A DNA stretch of 64,000 nt from an uncultured Clostridia bacterium. GTDB lineage: Bacteria; Bacillota; Clostridia; Christensenellales; Aristaeellaceae. Shown in pieces: positions 25,602 through 33,912 of the stretch (the stretch's first letter is position 1; each line of letters begins with the position of its first letter). The position numbers were made by a program, and so were the translations under genes. The DNA lies in NCBI GenBank assembly GCA_934632155.1, contig CAKTXZ010000010.1, forward strand, positions 42,318-106,317, written 5' to 3'. The notes beneath the pieces were generated by a model. It ran no database searches and was not told where the DNA came from. It saw only the letters and a list, made by a program, of their open reading frames with translations.

Positions 25602-26303
25602 ATGGCGCTGCCCCTTCGACATGAGCTGAAATATTTCATTACCCGCACGCAGTATGAGGTGCTCTCCCGCGTGCTGAAAAGCACGCTGGAGCTGGACAAG
25701 AACGCGGCGCGCAACGGCGGGTCGTATCATATCCGCTCGCTGTATTTCGATACGGTCTTTGACGATGCGCTCTATGATAAATACAGCGGCGTGAAGGATC
25801 GCGACAAATACCGCATACGCATTTATAACCTGCGCGACGGCGAAATCTTCATGGAATGCAAAACCAAGGTCGGCGCGCTGATTTCCAAGCGTTCGGTGAT
25901 GATTCCGCGCGATCTGGCGGAGCAGATTATTGCCTGCGACCCGACGGGGCTGGAAAGCACGCAAAGCGGCCTGCTGCGCGACGTATACCGCGAAATGCGC
26001 ACGCGCCTGCTGCACCCGGTGGTGATCGTCGATTATGAACGCGAGGCCTATCTGCACCCGGCCGAGGAGGTGCGCATCACCTTCGACATGCGCGTCCGCT
26101 CCGGGCTTGGCAGCATCGATCTGTTTAACCCCGCCGTGCCCACCGTGCCGGTGCTGACGCATGATGAAACGATTCTGGAAATAAAGTTCAACCGCGTGCT
26201 GCCCGACTATATTGCCGAGCTGATTTCCTTTGCCTGCCCGGAGGCTACGCAGTCCGCCATTTCCAAGTACACGCTGTGCCGGCAATGGGAGGGAAAGGAA
26301 TAA
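25602..26303 (+). CDS. VTC domain protein (polyphosphate polymerase-like)
   Basis: A protein of 233 residues with the VTC/triphosphate-tunnel fold: LRHELKYFITRTQYEVL at the start, YHIRSLYFDT, DRDKYRIRIYNL with the basic tunnel residues, FMECKTKVG, VIVDYEREAY and the closing ILEIKFNRVLPDYI. The charged strands of the tunnel metalloenzyme fold are intact. Eukaryotic Vtc4 makes polyphosphate; bacterial members in CotH/DUF4956 clusters are not well characterised. The one-base gap to DUF4956 indicates one transcript. Confidence 0.92.
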   Translation: MALPLRHELKYFITRTQYEVLSRVLKSTLELDKNAARNGGSYHIRSLYFDTVFDDALYDKYSGVKDRDKYRIRIYNLRDGEIFMECKTKVGALISKRSVMIPRDLAEQIIACDPTGLESTQSGLLRDVYREMRTRLLHPVVIVDYEREAYLHPAEEVRITFDMRVRSGLGSIDLFNPAVPTVPVLTHDETILEIKFNRVLPDYIAELISFACPEATQSAISKYTLCRQWEGKE

Positions 26304-26311
26304 TCAGCAAC

Positions 26312-26605
26312 ACGATTCCCGGTTCAAAACGCTCCGTTCGCCCGCGCCTTTTCCGCCCAAGGCCGTATCCCTTCGGTCGACGCGGAGCGCTTGCGCCGCT
26401 TTTGGCTTGACCGAAGCGGAACGGAAAAGCGCGCGCCTTGCCGTATTTGCATTGCTACGATTTCGGAATTCAGCCGCGCCGTTTGCCTTTTCCATGCTGC
26501 ATTCGCATATTCCGCTTGGCGCCGCGCCGCTATGCTGCGCTTCATTCGCGTTAGGCGGATGAAAAATACACCTCGCATCTTGGCGCATTTTGATTCCCAA
26601 ATCGT
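26312..26605. repeat. Intergenic element B copy 1
   Basis: This 294-base segment fills most of the gap between the VTC and zinc-ribbon genes. Short inverted ends ACGATT and AATCGT flank it, and it shares about 45 bases near its right end (GCATCTTGGCGCAT...ATCGTATGAG) with the element at 49862-49980. No coding pattern is seen. It is likely a decayed palindromic or MITE-like repeat. Confidence 0.45.
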
Positions 26606-26666
26606 ATGAGAAGCGTATAACCGGGTTCATTCGCGCCTTCGGGCGCAGAAACGAGGGGGGAAACCG

Positions 26667-27764
26667 ATGTCACAGACCATTCAATACCGATGCCCCTGCT
26701 GCGGCGGCGCGCTGAGCTTTGGCAGCAAAAGTCAGGAGCTGGAATGCGCCAGCTGCGGCAACACCTTCCCGCTGGAGGGGATTGAGGAGGCGGCGCAGGT
26801 TCAGGTTGAAAATACGACCGACGACCAATTCGATTGGAAAATGCCCGAGTATAAGGGCGTTTCCGGCGAGGAGGCGGCGCATATGCGCGCCTATCGCTGC
26901 ACGGCCTGCGGCGCGGAAATACTGGTGGACGATACCGCGGCGGCGGGCGAATGCGTATATTGCGGCAACCCGACCGTGATGCCCGACGTGCTCACGGGCG
27001 TGTATCGCCCCGACGGCGTGATTCCGTTTCAGAAAAGTAAAAAGGATGCGCAGACGGCCTTCGCCAACCATTGCAAGGGCAAAAAGCTGCTGCCCGACGG
27101 TTTCTTCGATGAATCGCGGCTGGAAAAAATTACGGGCGTATACGTGCCCTTCTGGCTGTTTGCCTGCGACGCCGAGGCGGATATGACCTATAACGCCACG
27201 CGCGTCAGCACGCACCGCGAGGGCGATTACGAGGTGACGAGAACGGCGCATTTTCTGGTGCGCCGCGGCGGCCATGTGGGCTTCAAGGGCGTGCCGGTGG
27301 ACGGCTCGAAGAAGATGGACGACGCCCTGATGGAATCCATCGAGCCCTTTGACAGCGACCTGACAAAGGGCTTCGCCGTCGCCTATCTGTCCGGCTATCA
27401 GGCGGAGCGCCACGATGTGGAGGCGGAGGCATGCCGCCCGCGCGCCAATGAGCGCGTGCGCCGGAGCGTGGCCGACCTGATGAGCGCGACGACGACGGGC
27501 TACACTACCTGCGTTCCCGCCAATACGCAGATTAAGCTGGAGCACGGGCGGGTCGGACAGGTGCTCATGCCGGTATGGCTGCTCAATACCCGCTGGCGCG
27601 ATCAAACCTTTACCTTCGCCATGAACGGCCAGACGGGCGCCTTTATCGGCGATCTGCCGACCGACAAAGGAAAGTTCTGGAAATGGCTGCTGGGCGTGTT
27701 CGTCGGCGTCAGCGCGGGCGGCCTTGCCCTGCTTTATCTGCTGACTACGCTGGGAGGGCTGTGA
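26667..27764 (+). CDS. Zinc-ribbon protein with C-terminal membrane segment
   Basis: A protein of 365 residues with four CxxC knuckles in the first 110 residues (YRCPCCGG, ECASCGN, YRCTACGAE, CVYCGN), forming two zinc ribbons of TFIIB or rubredoxin type. The middle region has the conserved ITGVYVPFWLFACD and GHVGFKGVPVDGSKK segments, and VPANTQIKLEHGRVGQVLMPVWLL near 300. A hydrophobic C-terminus (about 336-360) probably anchors it. Such proteins are widespread in Firmicutes and have no assigned role. The next gene begins two bases after its stop. Confidence 0.85.
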   Translation: MSQTIQYRCPCCGGALSFGSKSQELECASCGNTFPLEGIEEAAQVQVENTTDDQFDWKMPEYKGVSGEEAAHMRAYRCTACGAEILVDDTAAAGECVYCGNPTVMPDVLTGVYRPDGVIPFQKSKKDAQTAFANHCKGKKLLPDGFFDESRLEKITGVYVPFWLFACDAEADMTYNATRVSTHREGDYEVTRTAHFLVRRGGHVGFKGVPVDGSKKMDDALMESIEPFDSDLTKGFAVAYLSGYQAERHDVEAEACRPRANERVRRSVADLMSATTTGYTTCVPANTQIKLEHGRVGQVLMPVWLLNTRWRDQTFTFAMNGQTGAFIGDLPTDKGKFWKWLLGVFVGVSAGGLALLYLLTTLGGL

Positions 27765-27766
27765 GG

Positions 27767-28600
27767 ATGAAACGCTTTTTTGCATGGCTGATGGCGTGCC
27801 TGCTGCTGCTTCCGGCGCTTTGGGCGGCGGCGGACGTCGTTCGCGTCGTGGATGAGGCCGACCTGCTGACCGATTCGCAGGAGCTGGCGCTGAGCCAGAC
27901 CATCGCGCGCATTCGCGATACCTATCAAATGGACGTGGCGATTGTTATCAAGCAAAGCATCGCCGGGAAGGATCCCGCGCGCTATGCGGCCGATGCTTAT
28001 GAGAAGCTGGGCTGCGGCATGGGCGAGGAGCGCGACGGGCTGATCTTCCTGCTGACCATGGCCGAACGCAAATACCAGACCGTTACCTCCGGCAAGGCCA
28101 TTCGCATCTTTACCGATTACGGCCTTGATATGATTCATGACGATATGTCCGCTTATCTCACGGACGGGGATTATTACACCGGCCTGAGCCGCTGGCTGCG
28201 GGATGTGGAAAAATATCTGGCCGATTACAGCGAGAGCGGCACGGTTTACGATTGGCATGACGGCGAGGAGTACGCGCCGCAGTTTCAAACGCCGTGGGAA
28301 AGAACGATGGGCTATCTGCCCATGGTGTTGGCTGTGGGGCTTGGCGTGGCGCTGATTGTTGTATTCATCCTGAAAGGCCAGATGAAGACGGTGCGCCGGA
28401 AGCCGGATGCGAATTCCTATGTGCGCGACGGCTCCTTCCAGCTGACCCGCGCGCAGGATATTTACCTTTATACCACCACCACGCGCCGGAAGATTGAATC
28501 GGACAACAACCATGGCAACCATGGCGGCTCGGGCGGCGGCAGCAGCACCTTCACCTCCAGCTCGGGCAACAGCTACGGCGGCCGCGGCGGAAGCTTCTGA
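27767..28600 (+). CDS. TPM domain protein (TLP18.3/Psb32/MOLO-1 family)
   Basis: A protein of 277 residues with a signal peptide (MKRFFAWLMACLLLLPALWAAA), a TPM domain at about 28-150 (VVDEADLLTDSQELALSQTI, then DVAIVIKQSI, EERDGLIFLLTMAERKYQ), a membrane segment at 185-207 and a Gly/Ser/His-rich tail ending in GGRGGSF. TPM proteins are extracytoplasmic and thought to act in quality control or assembly of membrane complexes. The two-base gap to the zinc-ribbon gene points to a functional pair. The tail is low complexity. Confidence 0.88.
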   Translation: MKRFFAWLMACLLLLPALWAAADVVRVVDEADLLTDSQELALSQTIARIRDTYQMDVAIVIKQSIAGKDPARYAADAYEKLGCGMGEERDGLIFLLTMAERKYQTVTSGKAIRIFTDYGLDMIHDDMSAYLTDGDYYTGLSRWLRDVEKYLADYSESGTVYDWHDGEEYAPQFQTPWERTMGYLPMVLAVGLGVALIVVFILKGQMKTVRRKPDANSYVRDGSFQLTRAQDIYLYTTTTRRKIESDNNHGNHGGSGGGSSTFTSSSGNSYGGRGGSF

Positions 28601-28726
28601 AGCCGTTTTCTGTTCCAAGGGTCTCCTTTGCCCGCCCCCTGCGCCTTCCGCCTTTGCCATCCGCTTCAACGGGCGTTTTCCATTCGGCAGGCTGCCGTGG
28701 GGCGCTTTGCCCGTGCTTCTGACTTC

Positions 28727-28761
28727 AAGCCTCGATTTGCCGTCGGCGAATCGGGGCTTTT
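28727..28761 (+). terminator. Terminator of the zinc-ribbon/TPM operon
   Basis: AAGCC-CGATT pairs with AATCG-GGCTT (one mismatched position) and is followed by TTTT. It lies about 130 bases past the TPM stop. Confidence 0.65.
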
Positions 28762-28774
28762 ATGCTGTAAGCGC

Positions 28775-28805
28775 AAAAAAAGCTGCTCGTAGCGGCAGCC
28801 TTTTT
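28775..28805. terminator. Possible bidirectional terminator
   Basis: An A-run, a GCTGC...GCAGC stem and CTTTTT form a hairpin with T-tracts in both readings. It separates the plus-strand TPM operon from the minus-strand gene at 28837. Confidence 0.65.
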
Positions 28806-28836
28806 CCTGTCGGAAGCATGCATGGATGCGGCCAAA

Positions 28837-29541
28837 TCACGTTTCCGCCAGCTTGGTTTCTATTTCCCTCACCGTGATATGATCGATGGGCGTCAGCCGG
28901 ACAGAATTCACAAAGTCCCGGTTCAGCTCCTCCGGGGATTTGCAATACGTCCGCTTCATCGCCTTTTCCATATCCTGCCGCCGATACATGTCCAAGAAAT
29001 TGTCGATTCCATAGGCGATAATCAGCCAATCCGTAAAGGCACCCATGATTGGATACGTAACGGCGCAGTCCTGTGAAAAAAAGAATTCCTTGTCAAGCAG
29101 CCGGTTCACCGGAAGGTAGCGGCCGGTTTTCAAGTAGTAGCCCGTCCAAGCCAGATTCGGAATCCCCCACCATTTCCGGTCGAAATACATGGCCAGTCCT
29201 TCCCGGAGGGCAGGGCAATCAGGCCGATTGATAACGTAACTAATCAAATGGGCGTCTTCGTGAAAGCCGATGCACTGCACACGCTCGTTGTATACTGCGT
29301 AGATCGTGCTCGGCGGAGCCGCGAACCCGTTACAGGGCTCGTTGTCGCCGTAAATTCGGCCCACCTCCTCCGGAGAAGCGCAAAGGAAGTATGTGATTTT
29401 GAACGCCGGCGTTATCCTTAAAACGCGGCAAATGTGGCGGAAGCAGCCTTCCTGATAGGCGGCAATGGACGCGATATCCCGTTCCGCCTTTGTTCCTTCG
29501 GCAAAATAGAAGATGTAATGCTTGCTTTCAAAGCGTTTCAA
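28837..29541 (-). CDS. Putative gluzincin-type zinc metalloprotease-like protein
   Basis: A protein of about 234 residues with a HExxH zinc motif (GFHEDAHLISY) and a downstream Glu in REGLAMYFD, the spacing expected of gluzincin or peptidase-MA-like enzymes. There is no signal peptide. The rest contains aromatic-rich helices around KWWGIPNLAWTGYYLKTGRYLP. Its substrate is unknown. The frame opens with GTG at 29553, which touches its ribosome site; TTG at 29541, six bases after GGTGGAG, is a more plausible start. It follows the C39-like gene on the same strand after about 110 bases. Confidence 0.7.
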   Translation of the reverse strand: MKRFESKHYIFYFAEGTKAERDIASIAAYQEGCFRHICRVLRITPAFKITYFLCASPEEVGRIYGDNEPCNGFAAPPSTIYAVYNERVQCIGFHEDAHLISYVINRPDCPALREGLAMYFDRKWWGIPNLAWTGYYLKTGRYLPVNRLLDKEFFFSQDCAVTYPIMGAFTDWLIIAYGIDNFLDMYRRQDMEKAMKRTYCKSPEELNRDFVNSVRLTPIDHITVREIETKLAET

Positions 29542-29651
29542 CGGCTTCTCCACCTTCCGCGTATTCCGATTTTTAGTTAGGCGGCCGGCAGCGCCCTGCG
29601 ATGAAATTGCAAAGCGATCTCGACCGCCCCGATCGGCAGCGCCGCGCGCCG

Positions 29652-31925
29652 TTATTTGGGCTGAATCAGGCGCACGCCGCGACCGGCGACATATGCGGCG
29701 TCAAGGTAAAAGGCTGCGCCGCCGTATTGGCCGGTTTCGGGGTAAAAGCGAATGCCGGGAATTTCGGACAGCGCGTTAATCGCGCGAAAGCCGTCGCCCT
29801 CCGCGATATAGAGGCGCGCGCCCTTGATGCGTTCCCATGTGGCGGACGGAGCGGAATCAATGATGCGGAATTTGGTTTGATCCGGCGTGCCTTCGGCGAC
29901 CATGGCGATGTGCCCGGACACAATGGAGAAGGAAAACACCGCGCCCTGCGAAAGCTTTTTGTAGATTTCGGGCAGGCTTTCATACAGGGCATAGCGTGTT
30001 TTGAAGCCCAGATCGTCCCCGGCGTGGCCCACCAGCGTGCTGTTGATGGTGCCGCCGTCCTTGGAAAGGCAGAAGGCATATTTGACGGCCAGATTTTCCG
30101 GAAGAATCTCCTCGCCTGTAAAGTTCAGCGTTTGCAGGGCGTGCGCCAGTGCGAAAACGGCGCAGCCGGATTGCTGCAGGTTGCTGTGGCGGTATTGCTT
30201 ATCCGCCCACCAGCCGTCGCATTGGCTGTAGATCGTAAAGGGCTTTTCCGCCGCGTCGACCGGGCGTACGGCGGCCGTTTCGCCGCCCAGCCGCACGGCG
30301 CTTACGCGCGCGTCCGCCGGAAGCGAAAGCTCCCACTGCGCATAGCGTCCGTCCGCCGAAACGCAGCGGTCGATCTTCGCATTTTTCGCGGTAAACGCCG
30401 TGGCCGCGCCCGTTTCATCGATAACCTCGATCCTTTCCGCCGCGGCCGTGGTGCGCACGCGCAGAAGCACGCGCGTTTCCTCCGCCGCTGCGGTCGCTTC
30501 CCCGGCAAACGCCGCCGCCTCGCCCGTTACCTGAATCGTCACGGCCTGCTTTTTTCGGCTGCCGCGCGTGTTTTCAGCGCTGAAAAGCAGCGTTTGCTCA
30601 CCCGCGCCGCGCAGCGGAAGTGAAAACGCCCACATGCCGTCCGTTTTTGTTTGGACAACGATATCCTCCTGCCACGCGGAGCAGGATACGCGCACGCGTT
30701 CGGCGTCCGCCGAGGCTTGGACAACGGCGCGCACGTCGTCGCGATAGGCCATCCCGCCCGTCGCGGAAAGCGTAACGGCCTCGATATCCGCGCCGTTGTT
30801 TTCAGGCGGCTGAAACAGGAAAAGCGTCGCCTCCTGCGCGCCGCTGGAAACGCGGACGGCCGTCTGCCGCACGTCCTGCGTGTCGTTGGGGGACAGGCTG
30901 ACCGTCAGACGCCGCTCTTCCTGCCGCAGCGAGACAAAATCCGCGTCGCATTGCGCCGCCCAAGCGCCCGGCGCGGTAATGGCAAAGGCGCGCGATGCAT
31001 CCTCGCACAGCCACGCGGCCTGCGCTTCGCCGTCAATCAGCAGCGTCTGCCGCGCTTCGCCGAAGGAGATTTCCTCCTCCTCGCCGCTGTCGGCCGACTG
31101 CGAAACGTTGATTCGCGTGCGCAGCTGGCCGCAGGAGATCGTAACGCCGCCGCTGCGGGTTTGCTTTGTCGGCGGCAGCGTGATCGTCAGCGCGTCGCCG
31201 TCCGCGCCGCAATCGGCGGAAAGCGAAATAAAGCCGCCCTCCGCTTCGGCGCGCCATACGCCGGGCGCATGCACAATCCATTTCCGCGCGCCGCCCGCGG
31301 CGTAAAACGCGCCCTTATCGCCGCTTACGCTCAGCCCGTCGCCGGGCAGCACGGCCACATCGCAGCGCGCCGTCGCTTCGTGTCCCAGCGCGTCGCGCAG
31401 CGCGACCTCCACGCGGTAATCGCCGGCTGTTGCAGGCGTGTATTCCCATGCAGAGCGCGCCGTCGTTTCCTGCGCGATTTTTTCGTTTCCGCGCCATACG
31501 GCGTAGGTGTAGCTGCATTCGCCCGCGGCGTTCGCAGCCTGTACGGTGCAGGCGATGGCCTCGCCCGCGCGAAGCTGCGCCTGTCCGGCGGCGATTGTGC
31601 AGGATGGCATGCCCGAAACGGTGAACGCGCGCGCCGCCGTATCGCTTTGGCCGCCCTTGGAAACCGCCGTCGCGCGCAGCGTATATTCTCCCGCCTCGCG
31701 CGGGCGAAAGCTGCCGAACGCCTCGGCGCACGCCGCGCTTTCCCATAGCGTTTGATTGCCCTTCAGGCAAACGAAGCGATACTCCGCCGCGTCGGCGGGG
31801 GATACCGTGAAATCCAGAATATCGCCCACGGGCAGCACGCTTGTGCTCAGTTGCAGGTCAATCTCCGCCAGCACTGCAAACGGCGTCAGCAGCGCGAAAA
31901 GGATCAGCGGCAGCAGCTTTCGCAT
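29652..31925 (-). CDS. Secreted protein with Ig/BACON domains and a C39-like peptidase
   Basis: The product has 757 residues and a signal peptide (MRKLLPLILFALLTPFAVLA). The first half is Ig-like and PKD-like strands; two BACON-type modules start near 208 (RKWIVHAPGVWRAEAEGGFI) and 308 (RAFAITAPGAWAAQCDADFV). A C39-like papain-fold peptidase occupies about 560-757: QSGCAVFALAHALQTL supplies the catalytic Cys and VSGHIAMVAEG the His, followed by an Asp in FRIIDSAP. This suggests a surface or secreted peptidase rather than a bacteriocin exporter, since no ABC module exists. An AAAGGAG site precedes the ATG. The target is unknown. Confidence 0.8.
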   Translation of the reverse strand: MRKLLPLILFALLTPFAVLAEIDLQLSTSVLPVGDILDFTVSPADAAEYRFVCLKGNQTLWESAACAEAFGSFRPREAGEYTLRATAVSKGGQSDTAARAFTVSGMPSCTIAAGQAQLRAGEAIACTVQAANAAGECSYTYAVWRGNEKIAQETTARSAWEYTPATAGDYRVEVALRDALGHEATARCDVAVLPGDGLSVSGDKGAFYAAGGARKWIVHAPGVWRAEAEGGFISLSADCGADGDALTITLPPTKQTRSGGVTISCGQLRTRINVSQSADSGEEEEISFGEARQTLLIDGEAQAAWLCEDASRAFAITAPGAWAAQCDADFVSLRQEERRLTVSLSPNDTQDVRQTAVRVSSGAQEATLFLFQPPENNGADIEAVTLSATGGMAYRDDVRAVVQASADAERVRVSCSAWQEDIVVQTKTDGMWAFSLPLRGAGEQTLLFSAENTRGSRKKQAVTIQVTGEAAAFAGEATAAAEETRVLLRVRTTAAAERIEVIDETGAATAFTAKNAKIDRCVSADGRYAQWELSLPADARVSAVRLGGETAAVRPVDAAEKPFTIYSQCDGWWADKQYRHSNLQQSGCAVFALAHALQTLNFTGEEILPENLAVKYAFCLSKDGGTINSTLVGHAGDDLGFKTRYALYESLPEIYKKLSQGAVFSFSIVSGHIAMVAEGTPDQTKFRIIDSAPSATWERIKGARLYIAEGDGFRAINALSEIPGIRFYPETGQYGGAAFYLDAAYVAGRGVRLIQPK

Positions 31926-32087
31926 ACAGGTAAAACTCCTTTGTTTCGGATTGTCGGCAAAACCATTCTTTCGTTATTTCTGAATTTCTAAGAGCAGCCG
32001 CGCTTTGCGCCGGACGCCCGCTTCCTATCATATCACAAAATTCGGCGTTTGGCCGGCGAAAATGATGATTTTTACAAATATCGGCAC

Positions 32088-32119
32088 AAAAAAGCCCGCC
32101 GCGAGGGGGTGCGGCGGGC
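32088..32119 (-). terminator. Strong minus-strand terminator with no gene in front of it
   Basis: GCCCGCCGC pairs with GCGGCGGGC and is followed on the minus strand by TTTTTT. No annotated minus-strand gene lies upstream for 26 kb, so it either ends a short unrecognised RNA from about 32210 or guards the next gene from antisense reading. A short open frame at about 32179 with an AAAGGAAA site is the only candidate. The rest of 31926-32382 holds promoter and leader sequence only. Confidence 0.7.
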
Positions 32120-32271
32120 GATACTGAGGGGGTGCGTTCGGAAGCCGTGGCAAGCCGGCCGAGGGGGCAGCCGACTCCATTTCGATTTCCTTTGCGCATC
32201 CTTAGCATAGCGCGACATTGTGGCGCAAAAGTGACATGTTTCCGGCAAAACGCGCTAAGAAAGCGTGCTTT

Positions 32272-32300
32272 TTGCATTCGCGACAATCCTGTGCTATAAT
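32272..32300 (+). promoter_or_regulatory. Promoter of the tautomerase gene with degenerate leader element
   Basis: TTGCAT, a 17-base spacer and TATAAT are present. The following leader (32305-32370) resembles the 76-nt two-hairpin element, including TTACGCCGACAATCC near the end, but only parts of the stems are kept. Confidence 0.65.
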
Positions 32301-32382
32301 AAAAATGTTGAAAGCCGCGCGTTCTTCCGGTCATCGGGAGGGCGCAGGCCTTACGCCGACAATCCCCAAAGGAGGAATTTGA

Positions 32383-32727
32383 ATGCCCTTTATTCACACG
32401 CGGGTCAACCGCCCGATTGACGCTGAAACCGAAAAAAAGCTGTCCCAAGCGTTGGGGCAGGCCATTTCGCTTCTGCCCGGTAAAAGCGAAAGCTGGCTGA
32501 TGCTGCAGTTTGAGGATAACTGCCGCCTGTACTTCAAGGGCGACAGCCAAAAACCGCTCGCCTTTGTGAACGTCAAGCTCTACGGCGCGGCGGACGACGC
32601 GGATTGCGAGGCCCTGACGCGTGAAATCACGCGCATTTTGCAGGACGAAATGGGCGTTGCGCCCGACGGCGTATACGTGGAATACGACGAAACGAACCAC
32701 TGGGGCTGGCGGGGCGTTCACTTTTAA
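32383..32727 (+). CDS. Tautomerase (MIF/4-OT-like) family protein
   Basis: A protein of 114 residues beginning MPFIHTRVN, with the N-terminal Pro that acts as catalytic base after Met removal. The order of strands and the SESWLMLQFED, AFVNVKLYG and YVEYDETNHWGW segments fit the MIF-like subgroup (phenylpyruvate tautomerase-like). The small cytoplasmic trimer usually isomerises keto-enol substrates; the natural one here is unknown. A strong AAAGGAGG site precedes the ATG. Confidence 0.85.
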   Translation: MPFIHTRVNRPIDAETEKKLSQALGQAISLLPGKSESWLMLQFEDNCRLYFKGDSQKPLAFVNVKLYGAADDADCEALTREITRILQDEMGVAPDGVYVEYDETNHWGWRGVHF

Positions 32728-32781
32728 GGCATGCCGCCTTGATAAGGCGGGCGCGGATAGAATCGAGGGGCGGTGTGCAAA

Positions 32782-33498
32782 ATGAAAACGGCGCTGGTGA
32801 TCGGCGCTTCCCGCGGCATCGGCGCGGCGATTGTACGCGCGCTGTGCCACGACGGCTGGCGCGTGGCCTTTACCTACCGGCAAAGCGAGGCGGCGGCGCG
32901 CGCGCTGGCGGATGAAACGGGCGCGGCCGCTCTGCGCTGCGACGCGCGGGACGAGGACGCGACGGCCCGAACGGTCGCGGAGGCGAAGCGTCTGCTCGCC
33001 CATATCGATGCGCTGGTATACAACGCGGGCACGGCGTGGTCCGGGCTGATTCAGGACATGACCTGCGCCGAATGGGACGATCTGTTCGCGGTGCATGTGC
33101 GCGGCGCGTTCGTGGCCAGCCGCGCCGTGCTGCCCGGCATGATCGGCAGGCGGCAGGGGCAAATTCTCTTTCTTTCCTCCATGTGGGGGCAGGTGGGCGC
33201 GAGCTGCGAGGCGTGCTATTCCGCCTGCAAGGCGGCGCTGATCGGCTTTTCCAAGGCGCTGGCCAAGGAGGTGGGGCCATCGGGCGTGCGGGTCAACTGC
33301 ATTGCTCCGGGCGTAATTCAAACGGACATGCTGCGCGGCTATACGCCGGAGGAGCTGCGCGCGCTGGCGGACGAAACGCCGCTGCAGCGGCTGGGCACGC
33401 CGGAGGATATCGCCGCCGCGGCACGCTTCCTGCTCAGCGACGGCGCGGCCTTCATTACCGGCCAGACGATCGGCGTGAACGGCGGCTTCGTCATTTGA
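32782..33498 (+). CDS. Short-chain dehydrogenase/reductase (FabG-like)
   Basis: An SDR of about 238 residues. The NAD(P)-binding TGxxxGIG-type motif is here ALVIGASRGIGAAIV, NAG is present (VYNAGTAW), and the catalytic Ser/Tyr/Lys are in LFLSSMWGQVG and CYSACKAAL (YxxxK). The C-terminal GTPEDIAAAARFLLS and TGQTIGVNGG are typical of 3-oxoacyl-ACP reductase-like SDRs. I chose ATG 32782, about 11 bases after GAGGGG; GTG at 32773 is too close. It follows the tautomerase gene by 54 bases, so they may be cotranscribed. Confidence 0.9.
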   Translation: MKTALVIGASRGIGAAIVRALCHDGWRVAFTYRQSEAAARALADETGAAALRCDARDEDATARTVAEAKRLLAHIDALVYNAGTAWSGLIQDMTCAEWDDLFAVHVRGAFVASRAVLPGMIGRRQGQILFLSSMWGQVGASCEACYSACKAALIGFSKALAKEVGPSGVRVNCIAPGVIQTDMLRGYTPEELRALADETPLQRLGTPEDIAAAARFLLSDGAAFITGQTIGVNGGFVI

Positions 33499-33510
33499 AC
33501 GGCGGCGAAC

Positions 33511-33727
33511 GGGATACGGCTGCGTGTCCCCCCATTGCGTTTTCGACGCGCTTCCTGCAGGGGGAAAGGCTTTATCCTGCAGGGATAAGGCTGCGGAAAT
33601 GATGTTGCCGCGCTGCCGCCTGGCAAAATCTCCCCCCGCCCGGTCAAGCCGGGCGATGCGAGTGAAAAGGAGGGGCTGGCCGCCCTTTATTACATTCGGC
33701 AGGCGCGGCTGCAGCTTTTTTTGACAA
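33511..33727 (+). ncRNA. Repeat family A copy 2: structured element ending in a T-run
   Basis: This copy lies between the SDR and prs genes. It keeps the layout of the family: CCTGCAGG-type hairpin in place of CCATGC/GCATGG, TTGCC...GGCAA in the second hairpin, GCCCGG-TCAA-CCGGGC in the third, and a GCAGC plus TTTTTTT end followed by GACAAT. The stems are conserved while the bases are not. It would end a transcript reading from the SDR gene and also sits just before the prs promoter. Confidence 0.55.
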
Positions 33728-33820
33728 TCCGCGGTATACAAGCGGTTTCCGGCACGATGTAAGTTTTTTCGGCAATTTTTTTGTACATTCGACGAAATCC
33801 GGCAAATTCCGTCCTTGCCC

Positions 33821-33849
33821 TTCTCATTCGGCTCAGAATCATGTATAAT
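33821..33849 (+). promoter_or_regulatory. Promoter of prs
   Basis: TTCTCA, a 17-base spacer and a perfect TATAAT precede the prs start by 63 bases. Confidence 0.65.
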
Positions 33850-33912
33850 AAAATAGATGAAAGGTTGCGCCTACTGATCACGACATGACACGACATGAAG
33901 GAGTGGTACGCC

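Noticed and set aside
31858..33741. 627-residue minus-strand frame across tautomerase and SDR
   Set aside because: It crosses promoters and a terminator and is antisense to two genes with clear family motifs.
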